A stretch of 64,000 bases of DNA from Falsiroseomonas sp041690465 (GCF_041690465.1 NZ_JAWLHG010000010.1:62001-126000), one strand, 5' to 3'; counted from the stretch's first letter, positions 1-8,419 are shown. Translations and numbers: made by a program. The notes: generated by a model from the sequence alone, not told the origin.

Positions 1-466
1 CCAGCCCGCCCTGCAGCAGCACCGGCACCAGCAGCCCCGCCGCGATGATCCCCGAGCCCGCCCCGGCCATCACCACGCCGCCCGCCTGCCCGCGCGCCGC
101 CGCTGTCACCGAGGCCTGCACCGCCGGCCCGGCCAGCGCCATCAATACGCCGCCGGCCACCCCGGCCAGCGCCCGCCAGGCCAGCAGCCAAGCCAGCCCG
201 CCCTCATGCGCGCAGGCGGCGAAGGCCAGCAGCGCCAGCGCCATGCCCGCATCCATCGCCCGCGGCACGCCGATCCGCCGCGCCAGCCCGCGCCCGGCCA
301 GCACGCCCAGCAGGTAGCCGGCGAAGTTGCCCGCGCCGAGCAGCCCCGCCCCGGCGCCATCCACCCAGCCGGCGGCGACCATCGCCGGGAACAGCGGCAC
401 ATAGGCGAAGCGCGCCAGCCCGACGCCCGCAAGGATTGCCCCGGCGCCGGACCACGCCACCTTCAT
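1..466 (-). CDS. MFS transporter, YbfB/YjiJ type (3' end outside window)
   Basis: From an ATG at 466 the reading frame stays open to the left edge of the window, giving about 155 residues of a very hydrophobic protein. The N-terminus (MKVAWSGAGAILA, then VGLARFAYVPLFPAM, GAGNFAGYLLGVLAG and RRIGVPRAMDAGM) has the GLARF..Y.PL pattern and loop 2-3 layout of YbfB/YjiJ-family major facilitator transporters. Four to five membrane segments are visible. The substrate cannot be told from the sequence. The gene is divergent from the DegP-like protease on the right. The family call rests on remembered motifs; the C-terminal two thirds are not in the window. Confidence 0.72.
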   Translation of the reverse strand, partial: MKVAWSGAGAILAGVGLARFAYVPLFPAMVAAGWVDGAGAGLLGAGNFAGYLLGVLAGRGLARRIGVPRAMDAGMALALLAFAACAHEGGLAWLLAWRALAGVAGGVLMALAGPAVQASVTAAARGQAGGVVMAGAGSGIIAAGLLVPVLLQGGL

Positions 467-568
467 CTCGCGCAAGGGTGCGTGCCCGCCGCGGTTGAAC
501 CGGTCCGGGCACTTCTCCATGCTGCGCCGCCTTCACCGGGGGCAACGCCCCAGCCCCGCCGAGGAGCC

Positions 569-1705
569 ATGCACCACTCCCTCTCCAGCCCCACCGGTGT
601 CCTCACCAGCCGCCCCCTTGGCCGCCCCGCCGGGCGCCGCGCGCTGCTCGCGCTGGCCACCATCCCGCTGGTCGGCTGCGCCACCACACCGCCCGCCCGG
701 GCGCAGCTCGGCGGCGCCGCCACCCTGCCCGACTTCGCCGATCTCGCCGAGCGGGTGCTGCCCGCGGTGGTCAACATCGCCGTCACCGCCGCCGCGCGCG
801 AGCTCCCGCCCGAGCTGCGGGGCACCCCGTTCGAGCGCTATTTCCGCGACCGCCGCGACCGCCAGCAGACCCAGGGCGCCGGCTCCGGCTTCGTGCTCGA
901 CCCTTCCGGGCTGGTGGTCACCGCCAACCATGTCGTCGGCAACGCCACGCGCGTCGTGGTCTCGATGCAGAACGGCGACGAATACACCGCCCGCGTGGTC
1001 GGCGGCGACGAGCTGACCGACCTCGCCCTGCTGCGGGTTGAGGCGCGCGCGCCGCTGCCGGCCGTGCCCTGGGGCAGTTCCGGCGCGGTGCGGATCGGCC
1101 AATGGGTGCTGGCCGCCGGCAATCCCTTCGGGCTCGGCGGCACCGTCACCTCCGGCATCCTCTCGGCACGCGGGCGCGACATCGGCGCCGGGCCGTTCGA
1201 CGACTTCCTGCAGACCGACGCGCCGATCAACCCCGGCAATTCCGGCGGCCCGCTGTTCAACACCGCCGGCGAGGTGATCGGCATCAACACCGCGATCTAC
1301 TCGCCCTCCGGCGCCTCCGCCGGGATCGGCTTCGCGGTCCCCTCCGACCTCGCCCGCCCGATCGTCGAGCAGCTGCGCAATGGTGGCCGGGTCGAGCGCG
1401 GCTGGCTCGGCGTGGCCGTGCAGGACCTGGAACCCGAACGCCCCGGCCGGACCAGCCCGGCCATGGCGCCCGGCGTGATGATCGCCGGCGTCGAGCGCGG
1501 CAGCCCGGCGGCCCGCGCCGGCCTGCGCCAGGGCGACCTGGTCACCGCCATCGATGGCGAGCGGATCGGCACCTCGCGCGCCCTGGTCCGCAACATCGCC
1601 GCGGTGCCCCCGGGGCGGACGGTGCGGCTTTCCGTGCTGCGCGACGGGCGGACCAGCGAGATCCCGGTGCAGGTCGGGCGGCGCCCGTCGCAGCCCCAGG
1701 GCTGA
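569..1705 (+). CDS. DegP/HtrA-like S1C serine protease, lipoprotein form
   Basis: Trypsin-like periplasmic protease of 378 residues. The catalytic triad is visible: His121 in VTANHVV, Asp151 in ELTDLALL and Ser225 in NPGNSGGP. A single PDZ domain follows (about 280-370; GVMIAGVERGSPAARAGL). The N-terminus has an RR pair, a hydrophobic stretch and a lipobox-like LVGC ending at Cys37, so it is probably a lipoprotein rather than a free periplasmic chaperone-protease. The ATG at 569 was chosen because gaggag precedes it and the signal sequence starts soon after; the open frame extends upstream only as out-of-phase coding. Two-component genes follow on the same strand about 100 bp downstream, which suggests an envelope-stress setting. 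Confidence 0.9.
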   Translation: MHHSLSSPTGVLTSRPLGRPAGRRALLALATIPLVGCATTPPARAQLGGAATLPDFADLAERVLPAVVNIAVTAAARELPPELRGTPFERYFRDRRDRQQTQGAGSGFVLDPSGLVVTANHVVGNATRVVVSMQNGDEYTARVVGGDELTDLALLRVEARAPLPAVPWGSSGAVRIGQWVLAAGNPFGLGGTVTSGILSARGRDIGAGPFDDFLQTDAPINPGNSGGPLFNTAGEVIGINTAIYSPSGASAGIGFAVPSDLARPIVEQLRNGGRVERGWLGVAVQDLEPERPGRTSPAMAPGVMIAGVERGSPAARAGLRQGDLVTAIDGERIGTSRALVRNIAAVPPGRTVRLSVLRDGRTSEIPVQVGRRPSQPQG

Positions 1706-1804
1706 TCGCGGGCCGGCCGCGCGGCGGCAGCAGGGCGCAGGGCTAGGAATTCTCCGCCATGCCGCCATAACCTGCCCCTCTTCCTCACCTGGTTGCGAGG
1801 CGAC

Positions 1805-2482
1805 ATGCGAATCCTGCTGGTCGAGGACGATGCCGAGGTCGCCCGCTTCGTCCGCAAGGGGCTGATGGAGGCGGGCCACACGGTCGAACACGCCGCCAAC
1901 GGCCGCGACGGCCTGTTCATGGCCGCCTCCGAGCAGTTCGACGTGCTCGTGCTGGACCGCATGCTGCCCGGCGGCGTGGACGGCGTTCGCCTGGTCGAGA
2001 CCCTGCGCGGCCAGGGCAACCGCACCCCGGTGCTGTTCCTCTCCGCCCTCAACGCCGTGGACGAGCGGGTGAAGGGCCTCAAGGCCGGCGGCGACGACTA
2101 CCTGACCAAGCCCTTCGCCTTCGCCGAGCTGCTGGCCCGCGTCGAGGCGCTCGGCCGCCGCCCGGCCGCGGAGATGCCGACCACGCGGCTGAAGGTGGCG
2201 GACCTCGAGCTCGACCTGCTGTCCCGCACCGTCACCCGCGGGGGGAAGAAGATCGACGTTCAGCCGCGCGAGTTCCGGCTGCTCGAGCACCTGATGCGCC
2301 ACGCCGGCCAGGTGGTCACGCGGACCATGCTGCTCGAGAAGGTGTGGGACTACCATTTCGATCCGCAGACCAACGTGATCGACGTGCATGTCAGCCGGCT
2401 GCGCCACAAGCTCGACAAGGGCTTCGACAAGCCGCTGATCCACACCGTCCGCAATGCGGGGTACATGATCCGCGCGGATTGA
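1805..2482 (+). CDS. OmpR-family response regulator
   Basis: 225-residue transcription factor. The receiver domain (1-115) has the acidic pair Asp8/Asp9, phospho-acceptor Asp51 (VLVLDRMLP) and Lys102 (YLTKPFA). The C-terminal winged helix (about 130-225) shows the usual EFRLLEHLM, VVTRTMLLEKVWDY, VDVHVSRLRHKLD and YMIRAD landmarks. The ATG at 1805 has gagg four bases upstream; a TTG four codons earlier is less likely. The sensor kinase gene follows after a 153-bp gap that holds an intercistronic repeat. Overall similarity is to the QseB/CusR/PmrA branch, but the signal is not identifiable. Confidence 0.93.
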   Translation: MRILLVEDDAEVARFVRKGLMEAGHTVEHAANGRDGLFMAASEQFDVLVLDRMLPGGVDGVRLVETLRGQGNRTPVLFLSALNAVDERVKGLKAGGDDYLTKPFAFAELLARVEALGRRPAAEMPTTRLKVADLELDLLSRTVTRGGKKIDVQPREFRLLEHLMRHAGQVVTRTMLLEKVWDYHFDPQTNVIDVHVSRLRHKLDKGFDKPLIHTVRNAGYMIRAD

Positions 2483-2483
2483 C

Positions 2484-2547
2484 GCCAGCCTGCGATCGCC
2501 CGGGGTGTGCACGTCGCAGCGGGCACGCCAGGGCGTGAATCGCTGGC
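2484..2547. repeat. Intercistronic repeat, copy R1
   Basis: This 64-bp element starts two bases after the response-regulator stop. Its ends are GCCAGC (2484-2489) and GCTGGC (2542-2547), and an inner stem pairs GGTGTGC with GCACGCC. It shares the end block GCGTGAATCG[C/G][T/C]GGC and the GATCGCC block with copies at 30983 and 62564, and its central part with the copy at 4345. Unlike those at 30983 and 62564, its orientation relative to the flanking operon does not place the GGAGG arm in front of a start codon. Confidence 0.7.
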
Positions 2548-2635
2548 TTCTGTAGAGGTTGGACCCGGAAGCCCGCCCATCGCCCCGCCGCCCCCCCTCA
2601 CCACCAGCAATTTCGAGCCGCCGCTCCTCGGCCTG

Positions 2636-4012
2636 ATGCGCAGCGCCTCGGGCCGCTTCGCGCTGTTCTTCACCGCCGTCTTCGCCGCCGCCGCCGCCGC
2701 CGCCGCGGTGGTGCTGTGGTGGAACACCGCTGGCGCGCTCGACCGCCAAGTGGAAGCCGCGATCCGCGCCGATGCGACCGCGCTGATCGAGCGGCGCCGC
2801 ACCGGCGGGATCGACGACCTGGTCTCGGCCATCGAGGACCGCCTGGCGGTGGATGTGCAGAACGAGTCGCTCTACCTGCTGCTCGACCCCGCCGGCCGGC
2901 GCCTGGCCGGCAATCTCAGCACCTGGCCCTCGGAGGCCAGCATCGAGCTGCCCTGGCTGCGCATCCCGCTGCAGCGCGACGGCACCGTCTCCGAGGCGCG
3001 GCTGCTGCGGGTGGTGCTGGCCGATGGCCACCGCATGCTGGTCGGCCGCGACGTGGCGGAGAAGCTGCGCCTGCGCGCCCTGCTCTCCGAGGGGATCGCC
3101 TGGGCGGCCGGCGCCTCCGCCGCGCTGGCGCTGCTCGGCGCCTGGCTGCTGCGCCGCGCGCTGGAGCGGCGCCTGAGCCCGGTCTATCGCACCGCCGCGG
3201 CGATCGGCACCGGCGACATGACCCGCCGCGTGCCGCTCTCCGGCCGCGGGGACGAATTCGACAAGCTCGGCGTGACGATGAACGCCATGCTCGACCGCAT
3301 CGCGCGGCTGATGGAAGGCGTGCGCGGCGTCTCGGACGCCATCGCGCATGACCTGCGCACGCCGATCGCCCGCGCCCGCGCCAAGCTGGAGGAAGCGCTG
3401 GTCTCGGCGCGGGACGAGGAGGCGCTGCGCGCCGCGCTGGAGCAGGGCATCGCCGACCTCGACGCCATCGCGCGCGTCTTCCAGGCGGTGCTGCGCATCG
3501 CCGAGGTGGAGGCCGGCGCCCGCCGCGCCGCCTTCGCGCCCACCGATCTCGCGCCGATGCTGACCGACGTGGCGGAACTCTACAGTGCCGCGGCGGAAGC
3601 CCGCGAGCAGCAGCTGGTCGCGGAGATCCCGCCCGCCCTGCCGCTCGTCGGCGACCGCGACCTGCTCGGCCAGGCGGTGGCGAACCTGCTGGACAACGCG
3701 CTGAAGTTCACCCCCGACGGCGGCACGGTGCGGCTGGAGGCGCGGCTCGGCGAGGTGGCGCTGGAGATCGTGGTGGCCGATGACGGGCCGGGCATGCGCG
3801 ATGCCGACCGCGCCCGTGCCGGGGAGCGCTTCTTCCGCGCCGATGCCGCACGCACCACGCCGGGTTCCGGGCTCGGCCTGTCGCTGGTGCGCGCGGTCGC
3901 GGCGCTGCATGGCGGCGAGGTGGTGCTGGAGGATACCCATCCCGGCGCCGAGCGGCGGGGCCTCACGGTGCGGCTGCGGCTGCCGGTGGCCCAGGGTGTG
4001 ACGGAAGCATGA
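2636..4012 (+). CDS. Two-component sensor histidine kinase
   Basis: Membrane kinase of 458 residues from the ATG at 2636. It has a first membrane segment (about 10-33), a periplasmic sensor region of about 110 residues, a second membrane segment (about 145-170), a HAMP linker, the phospho-acceptor His238 (AIAHDLRTP), an N-box (LLDNALKFTPDGG), G1 (DDGPGM) and G2 (GSGLGLSLV). This is the EnvZ/QseC-like class. The frame is open a further 43 codons upstream to a GTG at 2507, but that segment is proline-rich, lies over the repeat and precedes the first membrane helix, so the internal ATG is preferred. The stop overlaps the ATG of the next frame by ATGA at 4009. Confidence 0.9.
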   Translation: MRSASGRFALFFTAVFAAAAAAAAVVLWWNTAGALDRQVEAAIRADATALIERRRTGGIDDLVSAIEDRLAVDVQNESLYLLLDPAGRRLAGNLSTWPSEASIELPWLRIPLQRDGTVSEARLLRVVLADGHRMLVGRDVAEKLRLRALLSEGIAWAAGASAALALLGAWLLRRALERRLSPVYRTAAAIGTGDMTRRVPLSGRGDEFDKLGVTMNAMLDRIARLMEGVRGVSDAIAHDLRTPIARARAKLEEALVSARDEEALRAALEQGIADLDAIARVFQAVLRIAEVEAGARRAAFAPTDLAPMLTDVAELYSAAAEAREQQLVAEIPPALPLVGDRDLLGQAVANLLDNALKFTPDGGTVRLEARLGEVALEIVVADDGPGMRDADRARAGERFFRADAARTTPGSGLGLSLVRAVAALHGGEVVLEDTHPGAERRGLTVRLRLPVAQGVTEA

Positions 4013-4074
4013 ATGACCCCGCTTTCACGGCGCTGAAACGGGCTGGAACGACGGGCGGATGCAATCTCCCTCCC

Positions 4075-4344
4075 ATGCTCCGTGCCTGGCTCCTGCTTCC
4101 GCTCCTCCTGCTGCCGCTGCCTGCCGCGCCCATGGCTGCCGAGCACCCGGTGCGGGTGACGACGGACAGCTCGGCCTATTGCGAGGAGCTTTCGGCCCGG
4201 TTCGAGGAGCAGCCGGGCGCCGCCCCCGGCGAGGCGCGCGCCCTGGCGGAGGAGGGGCGCAAGCTCTGCGAGACCGGCTTCGTGCGGACAGGCATCGCCA
4301 AGCTGCGCCGCGCCCTGCGCGCAGCGCGGGCGACGGGCGGCTAG
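4075..4344 (+). CDS. Small secreted hypothetical protein
   Basis: An 89-residue protein whose N-terminus (MLRAWLLLPLLLLPLPAAP) is a clear Sec signal peptide with likely cleavage near AAPMAA. The mature part has two cysteines (AYCEEL, KLCETGF) and reads EEGRKLCETGFVRTGIAKL followed by an arginine-rich helix. No family is recognised. An in-frame ATG at 4009, overlapping the kinase stop, would add 22 residues in front of the signal peptide; 4075 is chosen because the signal begins there. An inverted repeat TTTCA-cggcgc-TGAAA lies between the two candidate starts. Its place behind the two-component pair suggests an accessory or target of that system. Confidence 0.6.
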   Translation: MLRAWLLLPLLLLPLPAAPMAAEHPVRVTTDSSAYCEELSARFEEQPGAAPGEARALAEEGRKLCETGFVRTGIAKLRRALRAARATGG

Positions 4345-4408
4345 GCCCGCGCGGTCGCCCTGGGTGTGCACGCCGCAGGCGGACACGCCAGGGCGCGCAG
4401 CGCCCGCG
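4345..4408. repeat. Intercistronic repeat, copy R2 (divergent)
   Basis: This element begins directly after the stop of the small secreted gene. It contains GGTGTGCACGCCGCAGGCGG and ACACGCCAGGGCG, nearly matching the central part of copy R1, and folds as CGCCCTGG...CCAGGGCG with an inner GTGT/ACAC extension. The GTGAATCG end is replaced here, so the copy is divergent or truncated. It lies between convergent genes and could also serve as a terminator. Confidence 0.55.
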
Positions 4409-4434
4409 CGACACCCCTTGGCCTGCCGGGGGCT

Positions 4435-4830
4435 TCAGGCCCCGGCGCGCATCACCTTCGGGATTTCCTCGCGGAAGCGGAAGCGCAGCGCCGACCAGGT
4501 GTCGTCCAGCGCGATCTGCGTCACCGGCAGCAGCCCCTCGCTGGTCACCGGGTCCCAGCCATGGTCGCGATCCAGGTCGGAGCGGACGGGGCCGCTCTTC
4601 TTCGGATAGGCGAACCACAGCCGCGCCCCGATCCCATAGAGGTTCAGCGCCCGCGGCGCGATCGCGCGCAGCGTGGCACGGTCGGCCGCGAAGGCCAGGA
4701 TCAGGTCCGCCGCGGCGGTCGCCCCACTCGGCAGTCCAAAACTAAGGCCAGGCGGGTTGCCGATCACCGCGCAGGCCATCCCCGGGCGGTAGCCGAGCCT
4801 GCGAGCCACCTCCCCGATCACGACGCCCAT
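4435..4830 (-). CDS. DUF3052-like protein
   Basis: A 131-residue cytoplasmic protein. The pattern LGYRPGMACAVIGNPPG, then ADLILAFAADRATL, then ARLWFAYPKKSG with a following DLDRD, and near the end ALDDTWSALRF, is that of DUF3052-type proteins, which resemble a stripped-down Rossmann methyltransferase fold. No catalytic role is known to me for the family. The gene stands alone between convergent and divergent neighbours. The ATG at 4830 follows a moderate purine-rich stretch. The AT-richer gap to its right (4831-5027) probably holds divergent promoters. Confidence 0.7.
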   Translation of the reverse strand: MGVVIGEVARRLGYRPGMACAVIGNPPGLSFGLPSGATAAADLILAFAADRATLRAIAPRALNLYGIGARLWFAYPKKSGPVRSDLDRDHGWDPVTSEGLLPVTQIALDDTWSALRFRFREEIPKVMRAGA

Positions 4831-5027
4831 CGTTCAGCCAGTTCCGTCACAGAGTTGCCACCGAAAGGCGTCCTCCTAGCGCAAATGTGGGATGCGTGCA
4901 GCCTTTTCTTGGGCAGGGCCGCCTTGCGTTTTCGTGCATACACGTTCCGCGTGCGTAGGCCCCTCGCTTAATACGTCATGCCGATGGGGTGGACAGCCGC
5001 CCCCCGGCCTCCGCAACCTGCGTCCCG

Positions 5028-6332
5028 ATGGACAGCCCCGCCCCGACCGGCTTCCCCCCCGGCCTCCGCCACGCCCTGACGCACCGGGTCACCGCCGCCG
5101 AACTCGCCCCGGTCGCCGCGCTGATCGGCTCGGCCGACCCGGCACTGACCAGCCGCGCCGCCGCCACGCTGATGACCCGCCTCCTGGTCAGCCGCTTCCC
5201 GGGCCCCGGCACGCGCCTGCTGCGGGAGGATTTCCGCTACGCCGGGCAGCTCGCCGAGGGCGACGTGCTGGAACTGGCGGTGGAAGTCGCCGGCCCTGCC
5301 GCGGCGGGCGGGCTCGCCCTGCGCTGCACGGTCCGCCACGCCGGCGGCGCCGCCGTGCTGGAAGGCCTGGCCGAGGTCATGCCGCCGCCCAACGCGCCGC
5401 TCGGCGTCGAGACTCCTTTCGGCGTGCAGCCGCGGCGCATGCTTACCGCGCTGCTCGACCGCTGCCGCGGGCTGCCGCCGGTGCCCGCGGCCATCGCCCA
5501 TCCCTGCGACGCCAGCAGCCTGGAAGGGGTGGTGCTGGCCGCCCGGCACGGGCTGATCGCGCCGATCCTGGTCGGGCCGGAGGCACGCATCCGCGGCACC
5601 GCGGAGGCAGCCGGGCTCGACATCTCGGGCTTCGAGCTGGTCCCCACCCCGCACAGCCACGCCAGCGCGGAGGTGGCGGTCGCCCTCACCGGCCAGGGGC
5701 GCGCCGCGGCGCTGGTCAAGGGCAGCCTGCACACCGACGAGCTGCTCGCCGCCGCCCTGCCGCGCGAGGCCGGGCTGCGCACCGAGCGCCGGGTCAGCCA
5801 TGCCTTCGTGATGGACGCGCCGCTCTACCCCAGGTTGCTGATCATCACCGACGCCGCCATCAACATCGCCCCCGACCTGGAGGCGAAGGCGGATATCGTG
5901 CGCAACGCCATCCGCCTGGCGGCCGCGATCGGGATCGAGCTGCCGCGGGTGGCACTGCTCTCGGCGGTGGAGACGGTGACGCCGCGCATGGCCTCCACGC
6001 TGGATGCCGCCGCGCTCTGCAAGATGGCCGATCGCGGCCAGATCATGGGCGGCATCCTCGACGGCCCGCTGGCCTTCGACAATGCGGTGAGCGAGGCGGC
6101 GGCGCAGGCCAAGGGCATCGTCAGCGCGGTCGCCGGCCGCGCCGACATCCTGGTGGTGCCGGATATCGAGAGCGGCAACATGCTGGCCAAGCAGCTCGCC
6201 TATCTCGGCGGGGCCGAGGGCGCCGGCGTCGCGCTCGGGCTCAGGGTGCCGATGGCGCTGACCAGCCGCAGCGACGACGCCACCTCCCGCCTGGCCTCGG
6301 CGGCGCTGCTGCGGCTCACCGCCGGCGGCTGA
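5028..6332 (+). CDS. Phosphate acetyl/butyryltransferase with degenerate MaoC-like N-domain
   Basis: 434 residues, matching the bifunctional enoyl-CoA hydratase/phosphate acetyltransferase family. The C-terminal two thirds (about 125-434) form the transferase: PCDASSLEGVVLAARHGLI, LVKGSLHTDELLAA, RRVSHAFVMDAP, then ITDAAINIAPDLEAK and LVVPDIESGNMLAKQL. The N-terminal domain keeps the end of a MaoC hotdog (RFPGPGTRLL followed by GQLAEGDVLEL), but the stretch that should carry the catalytic Asp and His-Gly motif is replaced by alanine-rich sequence, so hydratase activity is doubtful. A GTG at 4989 is in frame, but the ATG at 5028 fits better. No acetate kinase is adjacent, unlike many homologous loci. 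A Bug binding protein follows 63 bp downstream. Confidence 0.85.
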   Translation: MDSPAPTGFPPGLRHALTHRVTAAELAPVAALIGSADPALTSRAAATLMTRLLVSRFPGPGTRLLREDFRYAGQLAEGDVLELAVEVAGPAAAGGLALRCTVRHAGGAAVLEGLAEVMPPPNAPLGVETPFGVQPRRMLTALLDRCRGLPPVPAAIAHPCDASSLEGVVLAARHGLIAPILVGPEARIRGTAEAAGLDISGFELVPTPHSHASAEVAVALTGQGRAAALVKGSLHTDELLAAALPREAGLRTERRVSHAFVMDAPLYPRLLIITDAAINIAPDLEAKADIVRNAIRLAAAIGIELPRVALLSAVETVTPRMASTLDAAALCKMADRGQIMGGILDGPLAFDNAVSEAAAQAKGIVSAVAGRADILVVPDIESGNMLAKQLAYLGGAEGAGVALGLRVPMALTSRSDDATSRLASAALLRLTAGG

Positions 6333-6395
6333 TGATGCTTTGCCGCGGCCGGCGCCTGCACTACCGATAGCGCGGATCGCCGTCGGAGAAGTCGC

Positions 6396-7373
6396 ATGTC
6401 CATCCCGCGCCGCCATGCCCTGGCCGCCCTCGCCGCCGGCAGCGCGGCCCTCGCGCTGCCGCGCCCCGCGCTCGCCCAGGCGCCCTGGCGCCCGACGCAG
6501 CCGGTCCGCATCATCGTCCCCTTCCCGCCCGGCGGCACCAACGACCTGATGGCCCGCCCGCTGGCCGAGGCGCTCCGCGCCAGCTTCGACCAGCCGGTGG
6601 TGGTGGAGAACCGCAGCGGCGCCGGCGGCACCATCGGCGCCACGCAGGTGCACCGCGCGGCGCCGGACGGCCACACGTTGCTCGTTACCTCCGCCATCCT
6701 CGTCACCGCCGCCATCGTCCAGCCGGTCGGCTGGTCCGCGGTGGACGGCTTCACCCCGGTCGCCCAGATCGCGCGCTCGCCCAACGCCGTCGCGGTGCAT
6801 GCCGGCCTGCCGATCCGCACCGTCCAGGAGCTGATCGAGTATGCCCGCGCGCGACCGGGCGCGGTGAACTACGGCTCGGTCGGGATCGGATCGCTCGGCC
6901 ATTTCATCACCGAGGCGCTGTCGCTGCGCACCGGCATCCGCATGACCCACGTGCCCTATCGCGGCGGCAGCCAGGCGGTGACCGACCTCGCCTCCGGCCA
7001 GCTGCAGCTGCTCGTCTCCACCCCGCCGCCGATCATCGGCCTGGCACGCGAGGGCCGGGTGCGGATCATCGCCTACACCGCGGAGGGCGACCCGGCGCAG
7101 GGGCTCGAGGCACCGACGCTGAAGCAGTCGGGCATCGACATGGAGGCGGGGCTCTGGTTCGGGCTGTTCGCCCCGCCGGGCCTGCCGGCGCCGATCCTGC
7201 GGACGCTGAACGAGGCATCCAACGCGGCGCTGCGGACACCTGAATTCACCCGGCTGCTGCGGGCGGAGGGTGCCATCGCCACGCCGGTGACCCCGGCCGC
7301 CTTCGCCGAGTCGGTGCGGGAGGAGGATGCGCGCTGGCGCGAGGTGGCGCGCGCGGCCGACATCAAGCTGTGA
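6396..7373 (+). CDS. Tripartite tricarboxylate transporter substrate-binding protein (Bug family)
   Basis: 325 residues. A twin-arginine-like signal (SIPRRHALAALAAGSAAL, cleavage near ALAQ) precedes the standard Bug fold: VRIIVPFPPGGTNDLMARPL, VVVENRSGAGGTIGA, PDGHTLL, then the second-lobe motif HVPYRGGSQAVTDLASG. Bug proteins capture carboxylates in the periplasm for a TctAB membrane permease. No TctA or TctB is present in this window, so the protein is an orphan. It lies 63 bp behind the phosphate acetyltransferase gene and may be co-transcribed with it; a strong hairpin follows its stop. Confidence 0.92.
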   Translation: MSIPRRHALAALAAGSAALALPRPALAQAPWRPTQPVRIIVPFPPGGTNDLMARPLAEALRASFDQPVVVENRSGAGGTIGATQVHRAAPDGHTLLVTSAILVTAAIVQPVGWSAVDGFTPVAQIARSPNAVAVHAGLPIRTVQELIEYARARPGAVNYGSVGIGSLGHFITEALSLRTGIRMTHVPYRGGSQAVTDLASGQLQLLVSTPPPIIGLAREGRVRIIAYTAEGDPAQGLEAPTLKQSGIDMEAGLWFGLFAPPGLPAPILRTLNEASNAALRTPEFTRLLRAEGAIATPVTPAAFAESVREEDARWREVARAADIKL

Positions 7374-7379
7374 AGGAAG

Positions 7380-7410
7380 GCCGGCCAGCCCGCGAGACGG
7401 GCTGGCCGGC
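7380..7410. terminator. Bidirectional terminator hairpin
   Basis: A perfect 13-bp stem (GCCGGCCAGCCCG, then CGGGCTGGCCGGC) with a 5-base loop lies between the convergent Bug and Tim44-domain genes, seven bases after the Bug stop. There is no long T-run on either strand, as is usual in very GC-rich genomes. Confidence 0.75.
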
Positions 7411-7418
7411 AGCCGGGT

Positions 7419-8396
7419 TCAGCCGGTCTGCTGGATCGCCGAGAGCGTCCAGCGCGTGCCGGGCCGGCGGGTGAAGGTCCAGAGCTCGGTCGCGGTCTCC
7501 CGCTCGGTCGGGCTGCCTTCCACCACCTTGCCGGCGGCATCCGTGGTCACGTCCACCAGCGAGAAGCGCATCGCGACGGTGGCATAGTCCTGGCCGTCCT
7601 CATGCCAGGCCTCGGAGAGGTCGCCAGCCTCCAGCTTCACGTCGCGCGTCGCGTTGGTCCAGCCGCGCGCCTTCAGGTCCTCGAGGTCCTGCTCGAAGTA
7701 GCGCGCCATCTCCGGCGTCGAGAGCCGGCGCAGCGCGGCGACGTCCTGGCGTGTCCAGGCCTCGTTCATCTCGACCAGGTTGCGCTCGAAGGCCTCGAAA
7801 TCGGCCGCGCCGATCTCGATGGGCCGCCGCACGACGCCGCCCGCGCCACCGAACGCACCGCCGCCCATGGGGGAGCCACCGGCCGGGCGCCCGCCCGGGT
7901 TCATGTCGCGCGCGTAGCCGGCCGGGCCGCCGGCCAGCGCCGGCTGCTGACGGCCACGGATCAGGCGCATCACCAGGAAGACCAGGCCGGCGATCAGCGC
8001 GATCTGCAGCATCAGCCCGAGGAAGCCGGCGAAGCCCGAAAGCCCGCCGAACAGGCCGGCGCCGCTCAGCAGGCCAAACAGGCCGGCACCGAGCAGGCCG
8101 CCCATCAGCCCCGCCATCAGCGGGTTGCGGCTGAAGAAGCCGCCCGTCGCGCCCACCGGCCGCTGCGCGGTCTGCGGCGTCGCGGCGGTGCCGGGGCGCT
8201 GCGCCGGCGTCTCCGTGCGCTGGAACTGCTGGCCGCCGCTCGGCGCGGTGCGGGTCGCGGGTGGCGCGGTGTAGGTCTGGCTGCCGCGGCTGCCGGACGA
8301 GAACCGGCCGCCCACGCGCGCCTCGGCGATGGCGGGGGCGAGCGCCAGCGTGGCCACGGCGAAGGCGGCGAACAGCGCGGCGGTCGGGCGTTTCAT
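7419..8396 (-). CDS. Tim44-domain protein, membrane anchored
   Basis: 325 residues. An N-terminal signal or anchor (MKRPTAALFAAFAVATLALA) is followed by a low-complexity Thr/Gln/Pro/Gly stretch, a glycine-rich hydrophobic block (about 95-150, two membrane segments, FFSRNPLMAGLMGGLLGAG type), another Gly-rich linker and a C-terminal Tim44-like domain (about 195-320; FEAFERNLVEMNEAWTRQD, MARYFEQDLEDL, ERETATELWTFTR, TLSAIQQTG). Bacterial Tim44 proteins are inner-membrane or periplasmic proteins of uncertain function. A palindrome, TTGTGGCCACAA (8420-8431), lies 23 bp before the start and could be a control site. No operon partner is seen. Confidence 0.88.
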   Translation of the reverse strand: MKRPTAALFAAFAVATLALAPAIAEARVGGRFSSGSRGSQTYTAPPATRTAPSGGQQFQRTETPAQRPGTAATPQTAQRPVGATGGFFSRNPLMAGLMGGLLGAGLFGLLSGAGLFGGLSGFAGFLGLMLQIALIAGLVFLVMRLIRGRQQPALAGGPAGYARDMNPGGRPAGGSPMGGGAFGGAGGVVRRPIEIGAADFEAFERNLVEMNEAWTRQDVAALRRLSTPEMARYFEQDLEDLKARGWTNATRDVKLEAGDLSEAWHEDGQDYATVAMRFSLVDVTTDAAGKVVEGSPTERETATELWTFTRRPGTRWTLSAIQQTG

Positions 8397-8419
8397 GAGG
8401 GTGACGTCTCCAGATTACC

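Noticed and set aside
533..3940. Very long open frame on the minus strand opposite the protease and two-component genes
   Set aside because: It is the antisense shadow of three well-supported genes; composition is His/Gln/Gly/Arg-rich without any domain, as expected from high-GC complementary frames.
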